Origin: Kamptonema formosum PCC 6407
GTDB lineage: Bacteria; Cyanobacteriota; Cyanobacteriia; Cyanobacteriales; Microcoleaceae
NCBI RefSeq assembly: GCF_000332155.1
Contig: NZ_KB235904.1
Location: 1,944,541-2,008,540 of the forward strand
Direction: 5' to 3'
Length of the DNA: 64,000 bases
Below the pieces are notes generated by a model that made no database searches, was not told the DNA's origin, and saw nothing but the letters and a program-made list of their open reading frames with translations. Position numbers and translations under genes: made by a program. Below are positions 43,438 to 54,205 of this stretch, in pieces (position 1 is the first letter of the stretch; each line of letters begins with the position of its first letter).

Positions 43438-45945
43438 AATTTCTGCTTGGCTAACAAAATCGTAAACCAGATTGCGGTACTCCCTCAAACTTTGAGCCAC
43501 CCAATCGCGGTCATTACTGTTAGCAAAGATATGTACAAGAGGTTCGCTAGCATCCGGTAGAACTAATACCCAATTGTCATCATGGTAACTAAAAATCTTC
43601 ACTCCATCCACTAATTCTAAATTATCCGGTGAGTGAGATTCTACCAGATAGCGCATCAGCGCTCCCTTCACCGTCCAAGGACAGCGGACACTGTAACTGT
43701 CGTGAGTCACATTGGGGAGTTGAGCCTTAATCTGTCCGAGCGATCGCTCTTGAATCGTCATCATCTCAATTACTTTAGCAACACAGAACATCCCATCAAA
43801 GCCGGGATGCAGTTGTGGGAAAATAAAACCGATATTGGCACTGCCACCCAAAACCACATTCGGATTTGTGTGAGCCGCCTCCATCAGCGCCGTCGGATTT
43901 GCCTTAGTACGAATCACATTACCGTGATGGCGACGAGCGATCTCTTCCACCGCCGAAGAAGTATGAACAGGTACTACTACCGTACATCTCGGATGAGCAG
44001 TCAGCATCAGATGTACCATCAGCGCCGTCAACATTTCTCCTCGAATGGCAATACCAGATTCATCAACTAAAATTAGCTGTTCCCCATTTGCAGATACCTG
44101 CACTCCAAAGTTAGCATTGAGAGCCTTGACCACGCGACCGAGTTGATCTAGCAAATGCTCTTTTTCTTCCTCTGGGAGGGATGTCTGCTTCAGGCTGGCA
44201 TTGAGTACCACCGCATCGCAGCCAAACTTAGCTAGGAGTTGGGGTAAAATCGCGCCAGAGACAGCGTAAGCATAGTCAATCACCACCTTAGAATTACTGT
44301 AGCGAATTGCTTCAACATTCATCTGCCTTTCAAACCTGCGGCTATAAACATCTAGCGCTTGGTTGAAGTAGACCATATCTCCAATTTCAGGAATTTGTGC
44401 CCGCCGCAAATCTTCCTTAAAATAAGCTCCTTCTATTTTTTTCTCAATGGCTTTTGTGATATTGATTCCTTTTGAGTCAAAAAATTCTATTAAAATATTA
44501 TCAGCTCGATCTGGGGAAAGTCGAACGTGAATCCCCCCCACAATTGATAGTGTGGGTACGACGGCGCGAGTAATCGGAATCGCGCTCGCTTCTAAATTCA
44601 TCACATTAATGCCTACAGACATTAAACCTGCAATAAAAGACCTAGAAACCATGCGAGAGATGCTACGTTGATCGCGGGAAACCAACACTGAGGCTCCGGG
44701 TTTTAAGGTAGAGCCGTAAGCTGCTCCCAATTTAACTGCAAATTCTGGAGTAATATCAACGTTGGCTAATCCCTGCACACCTCGCTGTCCGAAGAGATTG
44801 CGCTTGGCTTGGTCTCCCCAAATCAAGTTATTATTCAACTGAGCTCCCGATTCTATTTTTTTACTCGGCCACACCCGAACGCTAGGACTGACTTGAGCTT
44901 CTTCCCCTACAGTACACAAAGAACCGACTACAGCACCTTCCAAGACGTGAGCGCGGCGATCGACGCGGGTTCCTCGACAAATCACGCAGGCCCGCAGGTG
45001 AACGTCTTCGCCAATAATTGCGCCGTTCCAGATAATGGGACGTTTGAGGTTGGCATCAGCACCGACAGTTACGTTGTCTCCAATTGCGGTGCCGGCGGCA
45101 ATTTTGACTCTGGGCCCGATGCGGCAGTTATTACCAACGATCGCAGGTGTCTCTATAATCGCAGTTTCGTCAATAAAAGTGTTTTGACCTACCCAAAGTC
45201 CCGGCTTTTGTTCGTAATAAGGAAATTCTAGTTTCACCTTTCCGCGCAGTGCGTCATACTGAGCTTCCCGGTAAATATCGAGTTGACCAATATCGCACCA
45301 GTAACCAGAGGCGACGTAGCCGTACATCGGCTCATTTTTTTCTAGCAGCAATGGGAATAAGTCTTTCGAGAAGTCACTTTCTGCATTAGCTGGCAGGTAA
45401 TCTAAAACTTCTGGTTCTAAGATATAAGCGCCCGTGTTGACTGTATCTGAGAAAACTTCGCTGGTGGAGGGTTTTTCTAGGAACCTGCGGATGCGATAGT
45501 TTTCATCAGTAATCACCACACCGAATTCCATCGGGTCAGGAACGCGAGTTAAAATCAGGGTAGCTTTTGATTTCATGCTGCGGTGAAAGTTCAGAGCTGC
45601 CGTTAAGTCGAAGTCTGTGATGCTGTCGCCGCTAATTACCAAGAAAGTGCGATCGAGAAGTTCAGCAATATTTTTAACACAACCAGCCGTGCCGAGGGGT
45701 TGGTCTTCCTCAACGGCATAAGTCATCTGTACGCCAAAGTCACTACCGTCTGAAAAGTGATCGCGCATCACGTCAGGGAGGTAGTGCAGCGTCGCAATAA
45801 TTTCTGTAATGTGATGCCGCCGTAGCAAATTGACGATATGTTCAGCAATGGGGCGGTTGACAATGGGTACCATCGGTTTTGGTAGATCGCACGTCAGCGG
45901 TCTAAGCCGTGTTCCCGATCCTCCGGCCATCAGCACTGCTCGCAT
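43426..45945 (-). CDS. Sugar-nucleotidyltransferase / phosphomannomutase-like fusion
   Basis: An 839-residue protein. Residues 1-235 form the nucleotidyltransferase ([35 protein letters not shown]), 250-375 a left-handed beta helix of hexapeptides, and 385-835 a phosphohexomutase-like region ([34 protein letters not shown]). The usual mutase phosphoserine loop TASHNP is not seen; the equivalent stretch reads [20 protein letters not shown], so mutase activity is doubtful. Annotated relatives are called mannose-1-phosphate guanylyltransferase. ATG 45945 follows a perfect GGAGGA. Confidence 0.88.
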   Translation of the reverse strand: MRAVLMAGGSGTRLRPLTCDLPKPMVPIVNRPIAEHIVNLLRRHHITEIIATLHYLPDVMRDHFSDGSDFGVQMTYAVEEDQPLGTAGCVKNIAELLDRTFLVISGDSITDFDLTAALNFHRSMKSKATLILTRVPDPMEFGVVITDENYRIRRFLEKPSTSEVFSDTVNTGAYILEPEVLDYLPANAESDFSKDLFPLLLEKNEPMYGYVASGYWCDIGQLDIYREAQYDALRGKVKLEFPYYEQKPGLWVGQNTFIDETAIIETPAIVGNNCRIGPRVKIAAGTAIGDNVTVGADANLKRPIIWNGAIIGEDVHLRACVICRGTRVDRRAHVLEGAVVGSLCTVGEEAQVSPSVRVWPSKKIESGAQLNNNLIWGDQAKRNLFGQRGVQGLANVDITPEFAVKLGAAYGSTLKPGASVLVSRDQRSISRMVSRSFIAGLMSVGINVMNLEASAIPITRAVVPTLSIVGGIHVRLSPDRADNILIEFFDSKGINITKAIEKKIEGAYFKEDLRRAQIPEIGDMVYFNQALDVYSRRFERQMNVEAIRYSNSKVVIDYAYAVSGAILPQLLAKFGCDAVVLNASLKQTSLPEEEKEHLLDQLGRVVKALNANFGVQVSANGEQLILVDESGIAIRGEMLTALMVHLMLTAHPRCTVVVPVHTSSAVEEIARRHHGNVIRTKANPTALMEAAHTNPNVVLGGSANIGFIFPQLHPGFDGMFCVAKVIEMMTIQERSLGQIKAQLPNVTHDSYSVRCPWTVKGALMRYLVESHSPDNLELVDGVKIFSYHDDNWVLVLPDASEPLVHIFANSNDRDWVAQSLREYRNLVYDFVSQAEIVNC

Positions 45946-46394
45946 AAGTCCTCCTTGCAAAGTTAAGGGTTTCAGGTCATTGTCTAGTAGGAATTCTTGC
46001 CTGATCGAACTTATCAGCCTTTAGCTATAAGCCTTCAGCTTGATGATCTGCGAGTATCAAAAATCTAGTGTAGCGATTTGTTCCTGCTCAAGGGCGATCG
46101 CCTGATTGCGGAAGTGATTGAAGGAATCAAGCTTTTTTGAGCTTGTTATTTTTTAGTCTTTGGCGATCGCTTTCTTTGGTAAGGTGCAACCCTTACTAGC
46201 AAATATAAGCTAAGACTGGTGACAAATGTTACATTACATTATTATAGGCTGTACAGGGGAAAAAAAGTTATAAGTGAAGTGTTAAGTCCTCAAGAATTTT
46301 GTAGGCAAGCCGAGGGCGCTGTTGGCTAGAATTGACAAGGGTAGCGCAATGAAGAAGTTTATCCAATCCGATCGGTTATTTAGGGGTTTAGTTG

Positions 46395-46598
46395 ATGAGT
46401 ACGTTAATTAGCTTGGCGTTGCTAGTCATTTACGGCGGCGGTATGTGGAAGTTCTGGCAGGGGTTTGAGCGGACACCCTTCGACAGGAGCTTTTCAAATC
46501 GGCTCAAGCTGTCGTTGCTGTGGCCAGCTTTAATTTTCAATAAATCCTATCGTCAGAACTTTACGAAGGCTCTCAAGGGTTCTCCTAAAAGGTATTGA
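46395..46598 (+). CDS. Small membrane protein, function unknown
   Basis: A 67-residue protein with one N-terminal helix (STLISLALLVIYGGGMWKFW) and a basic amphipathic remainder (FSNRLKLSLLWPALIFNKSY). ATG 46395 is preceded by a weak site. The next gene begins 3 bases after the stop, so the two are an operon. Confidence 0.75.
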   Translation: MSTLISLALLVIYGGGMWKFWQGFERTPFDRSFSNRLKLSLLWPALIFNKSYRQNFTKALKGSPKRY

Positions 46599-46601
46599 TT
46601 G

Positions 46602-47348
46602 ATGTCTAAAAAGCTCGACCGTGCTAGTACAAGTCCACAATCAGAAGGCGATCGCTCTTGGTTTTCTAGTGGCCATCCTGAAAGTTGGCAGGCTCTACTT
46701 TCTCAAGTCTCCTCTCGTTTCGATCGCGAATATCGAGGAGAAAATTTCGCTCTACCCGAAGAAGTGGAGGCGATGCCAATTTTTCGGGACTTGGCAGCAG
46801 GTACTCTGTTAGCTAAGGTGGCTTCTCCTTTTTGGGAAATTGCCAAACCCCAGAAAAATCAGCGCTGTTTGGATATTGGCTGTGGGGTCAGCTTTTTGGT
46901 TTATCCTTGGCGAGACTGGGAAGCCTTTTTTTACGGACAAGATAGCAGCACAGTAGCGCGAGATGCCTTAAATGCTCGCGGGCCCCAGCTAAATTCTAAG
47001 CTGTTTAAAGGCGTGCAGTTGGGGCCAGCTCACCGTTTGAATTACGAAGAAAATCAGTTCGATTTGTGCTTCGCGACGGGGTTTAGCTGTTATTTTCCCT
47101 TAGATTACTGGGAGGTGGTAATGGGGGAAGTCAAGCGAGTTTTGAAACCGGAAGGTTATTTTGTCTTTGATATTCTCAACCCTGATGCGCCTCTGGCCGA
47201 GGATTGGGCAATTTTGGAAACTTATCGAGGAGCTGAGGTATTTTTAGAAGCGATCGCTGATTGGGAAAAATTGATTAAATCTACTGGTGCGAAGGTAGTT
47301 AAAAAGAGAAACGGCGAGTTATTTAACCTCTATAAAGTGCAATTTTGA
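46602..47348 (+). CDS. Class I SAM-dependent methyltransferase
   Basis: A 248-residue protein with motif I CLDIGCGVSFLVYPWRDWEA (about residue 88), motif II-IV NQFDLCFATGFSC and post-motif VLKPEGYFVFDILN. An ~85-residue N-terminal extension (RASTSPQSEGDRSWFSSGHP...) is specific to this group. The substrate is unknown. It is coupled to the small membrane protein gene. Confidence 0.85.
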   Translation: MSKKLDRASTSPQSEGDRSWFSSGHPESWQALLSQVSSRFDREYRGENFALPEEVEAMPIFRDLAAGTLLAKVASPFWEIAKPQKNQRCLDIGCGVSFLVYPWRDWEAFFYGQDSSTVARDALNARGPQLNSKLFKGVQLGPAHRLNYEENQFDLCFATGFSCYFPLDYWEVVMGEVKRVLKPEGYFVFDILNPDAPLAEDWAILETYRGAEVFLEAIADWEKLIKSTGAKVVKKRNGELFNLYKVQF

Positions 47349-47533
47349 AAAGATATAAATGTTAACTGTTAACGGTTAACTGTTAACGGTTAACTATTAA
47401 TTGTTAATTGTTAATTGTTAAGACCCTGGGGGGGTGACAACCCGCCCGAAACCCTTATGGGGTAAAGATTGAACCCAGTTGTGATAAAAAAAGATAGGCA
47501 GCCGAATTGTTACACGCACTTCCTATCAAAAAA

Positions 47534-47816
47534 ATGTTACCAACATTCTACCAGACCCACTTACAACAATAACTGACGCACGCTCAGTTTCTTCTACTGA
47601 CAATTTTACTTAAGCTGTTACAATCAGAGAAACAAGTAAAACTCGATCAACTCGCAGGGGTATTTCCCTATCCAATTAAAGCCGAAAGTCGTCGTCGCAA
47701 GCTACAACGATTTCTCAACTTACCTCAACTAACGATCGCATTGATTTGGTTCCCTTTGAACGTCGCTTTTATCAACAGGGTATACAGGCTGCAACCCTTA
47801 TTCATTCTAGCTTGTA
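47534..47816 (+). pseudogene. IS4-family transposase N-terminal fragment (second copy)
   Basis: MLPTFYQTHLQQ, a TAA, then LTHAQFLLLTILLKLLQ and VKLDQLAGVFPYPIKAESRR, RKLQRFLNLPQL. It parallels the N-terminal fragment of the neighbouring element (48503-48712), but on the other strand. The catalytic part is missing. A GTTAACTG/TTGTTAA array lies before it (47360-47420). Confidence 0.7.
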
Positions 47817-47835
47817 GCCCTCTTTGTCACCCTCC

Positions 47836-48834
47836 CAGGGGAAAATGGCTACAATCTTCATAACATTTTATTTAGGCGTGTTATGCCTGAAGGGGAGACA
47901 AGAAAGACTAAAAAGCAGACTGGATAAGGCTTGTGACCCTTCGACCTCGCTGATAATATCGGCGTTTTTGAGGGGAAAGTGACACTAACTCCTCAACTTC
48001 TTTGGCAAAAATATCGAGAGAATCTAACCAATCTTGCCCGTGTAAACCCAGGTAAAAACGGCTATGTCTTCGATTTTGACGTTTGGCTTCTTTTGGTCTG
48101 CCTACATAATTAGCTACCCCTTTACCTTGCAAATTATCGCCCGCTAAAGTTGCTTGGGTATAGGCAAATGTTATTAAAAGAAGTAGAGATAATAGTCGTT
48201 TTCCTTCAAGTTGAGTTGCCTCCAAATTGTAACCACCTTTTTTAAAGTCTCTAAACATTTCTTCAATTCCCATTCGCTTCTTATAAGCAGAAACTACTTG
48301 AGACAAGCTGTTCATATTGGTTAATAAAAACCAAGGTTCTTTAGTTTTCTTGCCATGATAAGTTTTTTTCCATTTTGCTACAATATTAAAGTCTCCAAAT
48401 CCTTTGCTTTTTGTTACCTTAACACCCTCAAAGTAGAGAGATATTCCTGGTTTTAATCCCAAATCTTTTAACGTCTTCCATTCTCCTTTTTCTTGGAAAT
48501 ATTCATGCTTTTACTTTCAAAGATAAGAACCTTTGGAGTCTTTTTCTACGGCTGTCATATTTTATGGTTAAAGGTAATCTATTTGCTAGACTTTCTAAGC
48601 GCACCCATTTATGAATTTGAAGAAGATTTATCAAGATGCTAAACATTAATAATTCGGAGGGACTTAGATATAATGCTAGATAAGTTTGGTATAATGGGAG
48701 CATATTTTTCATTTCTTAATAAGATAGGTCTTGTTGACAATGCTGACCTATCTTTTTTTATTTTACACGGTTGTGTACCTTGTCAGTTAAGGCTTTCAGT
48801 CCTCATTGTCCCCCCTTCAGCCATTTTCCCCCTA
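47836..48834 (-). mobile_element. Internally deleted IS4-family element
   Basis: GGGGAAAATGGCT (47838-47850) and its exact complement (48819-48831) mark the likely ends. Inside are the two ends of a transposase on the minus strand. The target duplication was not identified. Confidence 0.7.
47908..48712 (-). pseudogene. IS4-family transposase, central part deleted
   Basis: The N-terminal piece (48712-48503: MKNMLPLYQTYLALYLSPSE, SRRKRLQRFLSLKV) is followed after a gap by the C-terminal piece (48462-47908) with the IS4 signature Y-(2)-R-(3)-E-(6)-K in AYKKRMGIEEMFRDFKKGGY. The first two catalytic Asp regions are lost, so it cannot be active. Confidence 0.82.
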
Positions 48835-49231
48835 ATAATACCAACTCCTCCAAACTGAAAAACAAAAGTATAAAAATCTTTACCTCCTCAAAATTCTAAA
48901 TTTCTGCGATCGCCTTGAAAGTAATTCACTCAGCTTTTGCTGTTTCTTGGAGTAAAAAAATTAAAGTTCCCGCTTAATTTGTTTTATAGTAATGGCTAAA
49001 GCCATTACTATGGAATTATAGCAACCGCCAAGGCGATTAGGATTATAGGGGCGAAGCATTATTTGAGATTTTCCATCCTACGCAAAGAAACCGGGTTTCT
49101 CTGAAAAATCCAAGCTTTCCAACGAGATATCTAGGAAGAAACCCGGTTTCTGGCCTCGGCTACTCCCCAAATTAGACTCAAATACAGACTTTTTAACCAT
49201 TCCTGAAGACAAACAAAAATTCCTTATTCAT
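48835..49231. other. Intergenic region with palindromes
   Basis: A perfect palindrome ATAGTAATGGC-TAAA-GCCATTACTAT lies at 48986-49011, a GCAACCGCCAAGGCG unit at 49021, and a MITE-like copy at 49081-49158. No gene seen. Confidence 0.65.
49081..49158. repeat. MITE-like repeat family 1, degenerate copy D
   Basis: CGCAAAGAAACCGGGTTTCT to AAACCCGGTTTCTGGCCTCG: the inner arms are present but the outer AGGACTTACG ends are lost. Confidence 0.75.
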
Positions 49232-50020
49232 TTAAGCCGGAGGCGCTATAGTTGCTTGAATTTCTAACCATTGTTTGTCACTTTCAATTAAACCATTCTG
49301 ATTGGAAGGATTGCGTTCCATATAAATAGTTACTAAATCCTCAAGAAAAACCTCGTAAATTTCTTGAGGTATCCTAGAAGTTAAAGAAAGCCACTCTTTT
49401 TCAATATGTTGCTTTATTTCTATTTTGCTGTTATGCTTTAACGGTAGGGGAAAAACCTCTACTCTATTCGTACAAAATCCTACAGTTTGTAACATTTTTT
49501 TATAGTCAGCAGGCGAATAAAACTGATAATGAAAATTTTTTAATTCTTTCCACTTACTATGCAGGAGTAATTCTTGCAAAATAAAATGAAAGGAATTTTT
49601 AGAGCCTTCACCTATAAAAGTTAGTAAAATTTTCCCTTTAGGCTTGATAATTTCTTTAAACCTTGTCAGTACGGAGATATGTTCGGGGATATAATGAAGA
49701 GCTTCAAAAGAAACAATCACGTCAAATGATTTTTCAAATTCAAGGCTTCTCGCATCGCCTAATTGAAATTCTACATTCGGGTGATTTTCTCGATTAAACT
49801 TACTTTTAGCAAATTCTATAATTTCTGGAAAACAATCAAGACCAATAACATAACCTTGGGGCAAATATTTGGAAATTTCTACAGTTAGTCTCCCGTCTCC
49901 ACATCCTACGTCTAGGATTTTTTCGTCACCTCGCAATTGGAGTTGTGATATTAAATCTTTTATCCGAAAATGAAAGGAATAAGGATTATTGTAGTAAGAT
50001 TCTATAGAAGATGAATACAT
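49232..50020 (-). CDS. Class I SAM-dependent methyltransferase
   Basis: A 262-residue protein. After YYNNPYSFHFRIKDLISQLQ comes motif I KILDVGCGDGRLTVEISKYL (about residue 35), then GYVIGLDCFPEIIEFAKSKF, FDVIVSFEALHYIPEH and KPKGKILLTFIGEG. The fold resembles trans-aconitate or BioC-like methyltransferases; substrate unknown. The C-terminal 100 residues are specific. Its AT-rich codon use differs from the core genes, suggesting later acquisition. Confidence 0.85.
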   Translation of the reverse strand: MYSSSIESYYNNPYSFHFRIKDLISQLQLRGDEKILDVGCGDGRLTVEISKYLPQGYVIGLDCFPEIIEFAKSKFNRENHPNVEFQLGDARSLEFEKSFDVIVSFEALHYIPEHISVLTRFKEIIKPKGKILLTFIGEGSKNSFHFILQELLLHSKWKELKNFHYQFYSPADYKKMLQTVGFCTNRVEVFPLPLKHNSKIEIKQHIEKEWLSLTSRIPQEIYEVFLEDLVTIYMERNPSNQNGLIESDKQWLEIQATIAPPA

Positions 50021-50206
50021 AGCTAAAAAATATCTATTCCCAATTTTTTGCTTACTTTCAATAATTTACACTATATCATGCCTAGTCGTCAAGCGGATAT
50101 TGGCGCACTCATAAACCGACGCTCGCGGTCAGCCGCGTATGCGATGCAGGCTTTTAAATCTTCCCGTGTTAGATCGGGAAAGTAAATTTAGGTAATTCTA
50201 CGGCTG

Positions 50207-50797
50207 TTATATTTCTTTTGATGCGATCGCCTGCACAACTGCTCCAATCCCAGTATGATAAATGCCTTCTATTATATCACGCTCAAGCTCAATTATATGC
50301 TGAAACTTTAAGCCAGCTAACTCAAGGCTTAAAGTTTCTTTAGATTGCATCACATCTACTGAATTTCCCCCGCCAGTACCATGCTTCAACTGATCGGGTG
50401 TATAAGCCTCAATCAGAAAAACACCGTTTGGCTTTAACCCGGCTACAACTTTTTTATGAAGTTGTTTTCTGACTGAAGAAGGCAATGGACAAAATATAGA
50501 TACAATTCCATCCCATTGATTTTCGCCTAAATCATAATCTGCTAGATCGGCCTGAATAAACTCAATAACAACCCCATTATCTTCTGCCAACTTTCTAGCC
50601 TTATTCAAACCCACTAGAGATGCATCTACAGCAGTTACAGAGTAACCTTGTTTCGCCAGGAAAACAGCATTCCGCCCTTCTCCTTCAGCCAAGCTTAGAA
50701 CTTTACCTTTGGGAATACTGCTGAAGTTCGCTTCCAAAAAATTGTTCGGGCTTGTGCCATATACGTACTCTTCTGCACTGTATCTTTCATCCCACAT
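50207..50797 (-). CDS. TehB-like SAM-dependent methyltransferase
   Basis: A 196-residue protein starting MWDERYSAEEYVYGTSPNNF, the usual start of this subgroup. Motif I is VLSLAEGEGRNAVFLAKQG, followed by VTAVDASLVGLNKARKLAED and WDGIVSIFCPLP. Members act on thiols, tellurite or small metabolites; substrate here unknown. Confidence 0.86.
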   Translation of the reverse strand: MWDERYSAEEYVYGTSPNNFLEANFSSIPKGKVLSLAEGEGRNAVFLAKQGYSVTAVDASLVGLNKARKLAEDNGVVIEFIQADLADYDLGENQWDGIVSIFCPLPSSVRKQLHKKVVAGLKPNGVFLIEAYTPDQLKHGTGGGNSVDVMQSKETLSLELAGLKFQHIIELERDIIEGIYHTGIGAVVQAIASKEI

Positions 50798-50934
50798 CTG
50801 TTTTCTCCAATTGTTGATATTGGCACATTTAATGCTAAAGAAATATAACTATATTATACAGAAATTTTCGGTATAATACCCCATAAATCAAATTTTATGG
50901 AGTACATCAAAATTTGAGCCTTTCAGGACTTACG

Positions 50935-51033
50935 CACCCAACCAAAGAAACCGGGTTTTTTGACGACAATACTTCGTTTTGATCCACAGATTCTCTCAAA
51001 AACCCGGTTTCTGGGACGACCTGTGTAAGTCCT
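50935..51033. repeat. MITE-like repeat family 1, copy E
   Basis: Starts AGGACTTACGCACCCAACC, nearly identical to copy A through the first 50 bases, and ends TGTGTAAGTCCT. The rest of the 332-bp gap shows only HIP1 sites. Confidence 0.85.
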
Positions 51034-51129
51034 ACCTTTGCCTGATGCAGTCTCAAATTGTCTGGAGGCCTTAAAAAGCGATCGCACCCTTATCAAAGCG
51101 CGATCGCATTTCTCCTCATCTCAACTCTT

Positions 51130-52086
51130 TCAGACAGAATCCTTCTGCCTTTCTTGCATCTGCTGGCGATATTTAGCCGCCATTTCCTCAGCTTTTTCAT
51201 AAACCAACTGAGGATTTTTTAACATATCGCCCGGTTCGGGTTCTAGTTGCTTAGTTGAAACTGAGATTCGACCCCTCACAGTATCCACATCCAGAATCAT
51301 TACCTTCACTTCGTCATTAACTTTGAAAACGCTATCAGACGCATCAAAGGGAACGTGGGAAATTTCAGAAATGTGTAGCAAAGCCGGAACATCTCCGATA
51401 TTGACCCATGCGCCGTAGGGCTTAAGTCCACGTATCTTACCGACAACAACATCGCCCACTTTCAGCTTTTTGATCATGGGTTCAAGCAAAGCACTGCGGT
51501 GACTTAGTGACAGGCGATCGCACTCTTCATCCACTTCCAAAAACTTGAGAGGAAGTTCTTCTCCTATCAAATCTTCTTTAGGTTTGTCGGTACAGATATG
51601 AGAACTGGGAATGAAGCCACGCAACCCTTCAATCTTTACCGATGCTCCGCCAGGATTCATAGCATAAACTGTGGCGTAAACTGTGACATTTTCTGCTTGC
51701 ATTTGCCGCACTCGTTCCCAAGCTATGCGACGCTCAAGTTCTCGGATGGACAAGGAAAGTCTGGGATTATTTTCTGGGTCGCTATAGTCACGCACAACCG
51801 AAAATTGACGGGTTTCATTTAGCTGCAAAACCTGCTCTGGGGATTCCACTTCAACTATTGACATCTCCCGCAGCGGAATATAAGCAGCTATTTCAGAACC
51901 GAGGTCAATCAAAGCGCCTTCGGGTTCCAGCTTACACACAGTCCCGATTACAATTTCACCGAGACTGAAGCTATTTGATTTAGAGTTCACAAGACTATCG
52001 GGCTTAACAAGCGCCCGTTGCTGATATTTTTTGCTGATGATGCCGGCATCTAATATCAAATTAGCATGATTATTTCTATCCGTCAA
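51130..52086 (-). CDS. Ribosomal protein S1-like RNA-binding protein, three S1 domains
   Basis: A 318-residue protein with S1 domains near residues 42-112 (GEIVIGTVCKLEPEGALIDL), 130-198 (VTVYATVYAMNPGGASVKIE) and 212-282 (GDVVVGKIRGLKPYGAWVNI). Cyanobacteria have short S1 proteins of this size; the first two domains are diverged and the third is canonical, as in the second paralogue (rps1B type). It probably binds mRNA. The start is TTG 52086 (TDRNNHANLIL); no upstream ATG. Confidence 0.88.
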   Translation of the reverse strand: MTDRNNHANLILDAGIISKKYQQRALVKPDSLVNSKSNSFSLGEIVIGTVCKLEPEGALIDLGSEIAAYIPLREMSIVEVESPEQVLQLNETRQFSVVRDYSDPENNPRLSLSIRELERRIAWERVRQMQAENVTVYATVYAMNPGGASVKIEGLRGFIPSSHICTDKPKEDLIGEELPLKFLEVDEECDRLSLSHRSALLEPMIKKLKVGDVVVGKIRGLKPYGAWVNIGDVPALLHISEISHVPFDASDSVFKVNDEVKVMILDVDTVRGRISVSTKQLEPEPGDMLKNPQLVYEKAEEMAAKYRQQMQERQKDSV

Positions 52087-52149
52087 GTTTTTGCTGTAAT
52101 ATAATTTATATTGAGAATAATTCCGCTATCTTGAGAGTCAATAAATCAT

Positions 52150-53187
52150 CTAACTATTGAAAAAAACAAGCTGTCTATACTCTTCAGTTTTTATAAGCGT
52201 TCCATTTTGCTCATTTGACAACAAGTTTTGGTTTAATATTTCCTTAGCAATAGCTTCCACCACAGGCACGCAAACCGAGTTACCAATCTGCTTATAACTT
52301 TCCCCAACACTTGGATAAATTTTAAAATCTTCAGGAAAACCCATTACCCGATAACATTCCTTAAGCGTCATCTTTCTCACTATCTCTTTCTCAGGAAAAT
52401 AGATAAAAAATCTACCAGAAGTTTCTTGCGATGGTATAGTTGGATGCACTCCATCTACCGAATAAATCCGATTAGGTTGCCGATGAACTCTCGATAAATG
52501 TTCAGTATTTGGCCTCACGCCAGTTTTCCAAGTTCCCTTATTTCTGTAACCCACAAATAACAACCCCGATATTTGCTTTTTTGGACTGTCAATTAAAGTG
52601 TATTTCGATCTATCCAAGATTTCAAAATCACCCTCTACATCTAGAAAATCTCGAAGTTTGGGCGGAAATTTAGTCTTCAACTTAGAAAATTTAAACTCTT
52701 TACCCTTAGTCCCGATAATAAATATCCTTTCTCGATGTTGCGGAAGTCCAAAGTTTTTAGCATTCAGAATTTTATAGTCCACATTGTATCCCAAATCTCG
52801 CAGACTAGCAAGAATTACCTTTAAAGTATTGCCGCGATCGTGATGGATTAAGTGTTTAACATTTTCGAGAACAACAACTTTAGGCTGCTTAACTTTGATA
52901 ATTTGACAAATATCAAAAAACAAAGTACCTCTAGTATCTTCAAATCCTAGCTTTTTGCCACAAATACTAAAAGGTTGACAAGGAAATCCGGCTACTAAAA
53001 CATCAAAATCTTCTATCTCATGGGGATTGACATCTTTAATATCACCAAAAGGAACCTCATTAAAATTATTGCTGTAAACTTCTCGGCAGTGTTTATCTAC
53101 TTCACAGGAGAAAACGCATTCAAAACCTGCATTTTCAAAACCTTGTCTAAAACCTCCAATCCCCGCAAATAAATCTATAAATTTCAT
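52150..53187 (-). CDS. DNA (cytosine-5-)-methyltransferase
   Basis: A 345-residue enzyme with ordered C5-methyltransferase motifs: I FIDLFAGIGGFRQGFENAGF, IV LVAGFPCQPFSICGKK (catalytic Cys), VI VVLENVKHL, VIII QHRERIFIIG, and X YKQIGNSVCVPVVEAI. The target-recognition region is short (residues 180-260). No restriction nuclease gene is adjacent, so it may be an orphan. The sequence recognised cannot be read from the protein. AT-rich codon use. Confidence 0.92.
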   Translation of the reverse strand: MKFIDLFAGIGGFRQGFENAGFECVFSCEVDKHCREVYSNNFNEVPFGDIKDVNPHEIEDFDVLVAGFPCQPFSICGKKLGFEDTRGTLFFDICQIIKVKQPKVVVLENVKHLIHHDRGNTLKVILASLRDLGYNVDYKILNAKNFGLPQHRERIFIIGTKGKEFKFSKLKTKFPPKLRDFLDVEGDFEILDRSKYTLIDSPKKQISGLLFVGYRNKGTWKTGVRPNTEHLSRVHRQPNRIYSVDGVHPTIPSQETSGRFFIYFPEKEIVRKMTLKECYRVMGFPEDFKIYPSVGESYKQIGNSVCVPVVEAIAKEILNQNLLSNEQNGTLIKTEEYRQLVFFNS

Positions 53188-53220
53188 TTCAGCATTAAGA
53201 CAAACTATTTCGCAATCTAA

Positions 53221-53553
53221 TTATAACCGAACCTGTGCTTTTTGGATGACTTCTATAAATTCAGGAGTCAAACTTAAATTAATGGTTCCCGATTCAGTTT
53301 CTTCTAGGGAAACTGATAAGGTCTTTTTCATTATTACCCGCAAAATTTGATTAACTAATTTGGAATTATTAAACACTTCTGCTACATCGGGATCGAGCGT
53401 AATACTAATCGGAACATCTGCTAATCTATTAATATGATTTTGGGCAAATTCTCGATAATTTTCTACTGTTTCACTCAGCTTGGCAACACTATGCCATTCC
53501 TGGTTGTCTACACTATCTAACAACTTTTTTTCTTCTGGTTCTAAAGAATCCAT
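53221..53553 (-). CDS. Antitoxin-like small protein
   Basis: A 110-residue acidic protein. The start MDSLEPEEKKLLDSVDNQEW and the strand-helix PISITLDPDVAEVFNNSKLV-NQILR resemble cyanobacterial ribbon-helix-helix-type antitoxins. A second part (KTLSVSLEETESGTINLSLT) is unusual. No toxin is adjacent: the 268 bp upstream hold no convincing gene. Confidence 0.6.
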   Translation of the reverse strand: MDSLEPEEKKLLDSVDNQEWHSVAKLSETVENYREFAQNHINRLADVPISITLDPDVAEVFNNSKLVNQILRVIMKKTLSVSLEETESGTINLSLTPEFIEVIQKAQVRL

Positions 53554-53821
53554 GTTTTTAGTCTCCTAAATGTTTCTTGGTCATTTTTCGACTCGGAATA
53601 AGGGTTTTGAGGAAAATATGGGTATTATTTTCTACAAATGGCACTAGATAGAGCGATCGCCTACCTCTTTGAAGATACAAGGCGCGGATTTGCCTAGATA
53701 AATGAATCAAACAGAGATGATATCATTAATCTCCCAAACAAGCCCCATAACGAGATAAAATAGAAATAGTGAAAAAAATACAGCTATTGTTCAGCAATAC
53801 GATCGCTCCCTGTCTTCAACT

Positions 53822-54205
53822 ATGAGTTTAACCTTGGAAAATCTGACGGCAATTGATGACAACCTTTCCAAACGCCACATCGACCTCGACCCAGGCGGCT
53901 ACTTCATCATCTATCTCAACTGTGAAGCTGGCTTAATTTGTGCCAAACATTTTACGAATATTATCGACGATCGCGGCCTCGCTGTCGATCCAGAAACAGG
54001 CAAACCCATCCCTGCACGCGGTAAGGTGGAACGTAATGAGGCCACCATTTTTACTGGTAGAACTGCTAAGGAACTTTGCGTTAAAATCTTTGAAGAAACC
54101 CGCCCCAGTCCGGTGACACAATTAGATCACGCAGCTTATCTAGGGCGGGAGTTTGTACGGGCAGAAATGGCTTTATTAAATGGTAAAGAGTATATTCAAG
54201 ATTAG
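53822..54205 (+). CDS. DUF4346-like cyanobacterial protein
   Basis: A 127-residue protein with the family's run RHIDLDPGGYFIIYLN, GLICAKHFTNIIDDRGLAVD, PETGKPIPARGKVER, FTGRTAKELCVKIFEE and LDHAAYLGREFVRAEMALLN. Similar domains occur next to pterin-binding domains; the single form is of unknown function. Its stop codon overlaps that of the converging gene. Confidence 0.78.
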   Translation: MSLTLENLTAIDDNLSKRHIDLDPGGYFIIYLNCEAGLICAKHFTNIIDDRGLAVDPETGKPIPARGKVERNEATIFTGRTAKELCVKIFEETRPSPVTQLDHAAYLGREFVRAEMALLNGKEYIQD

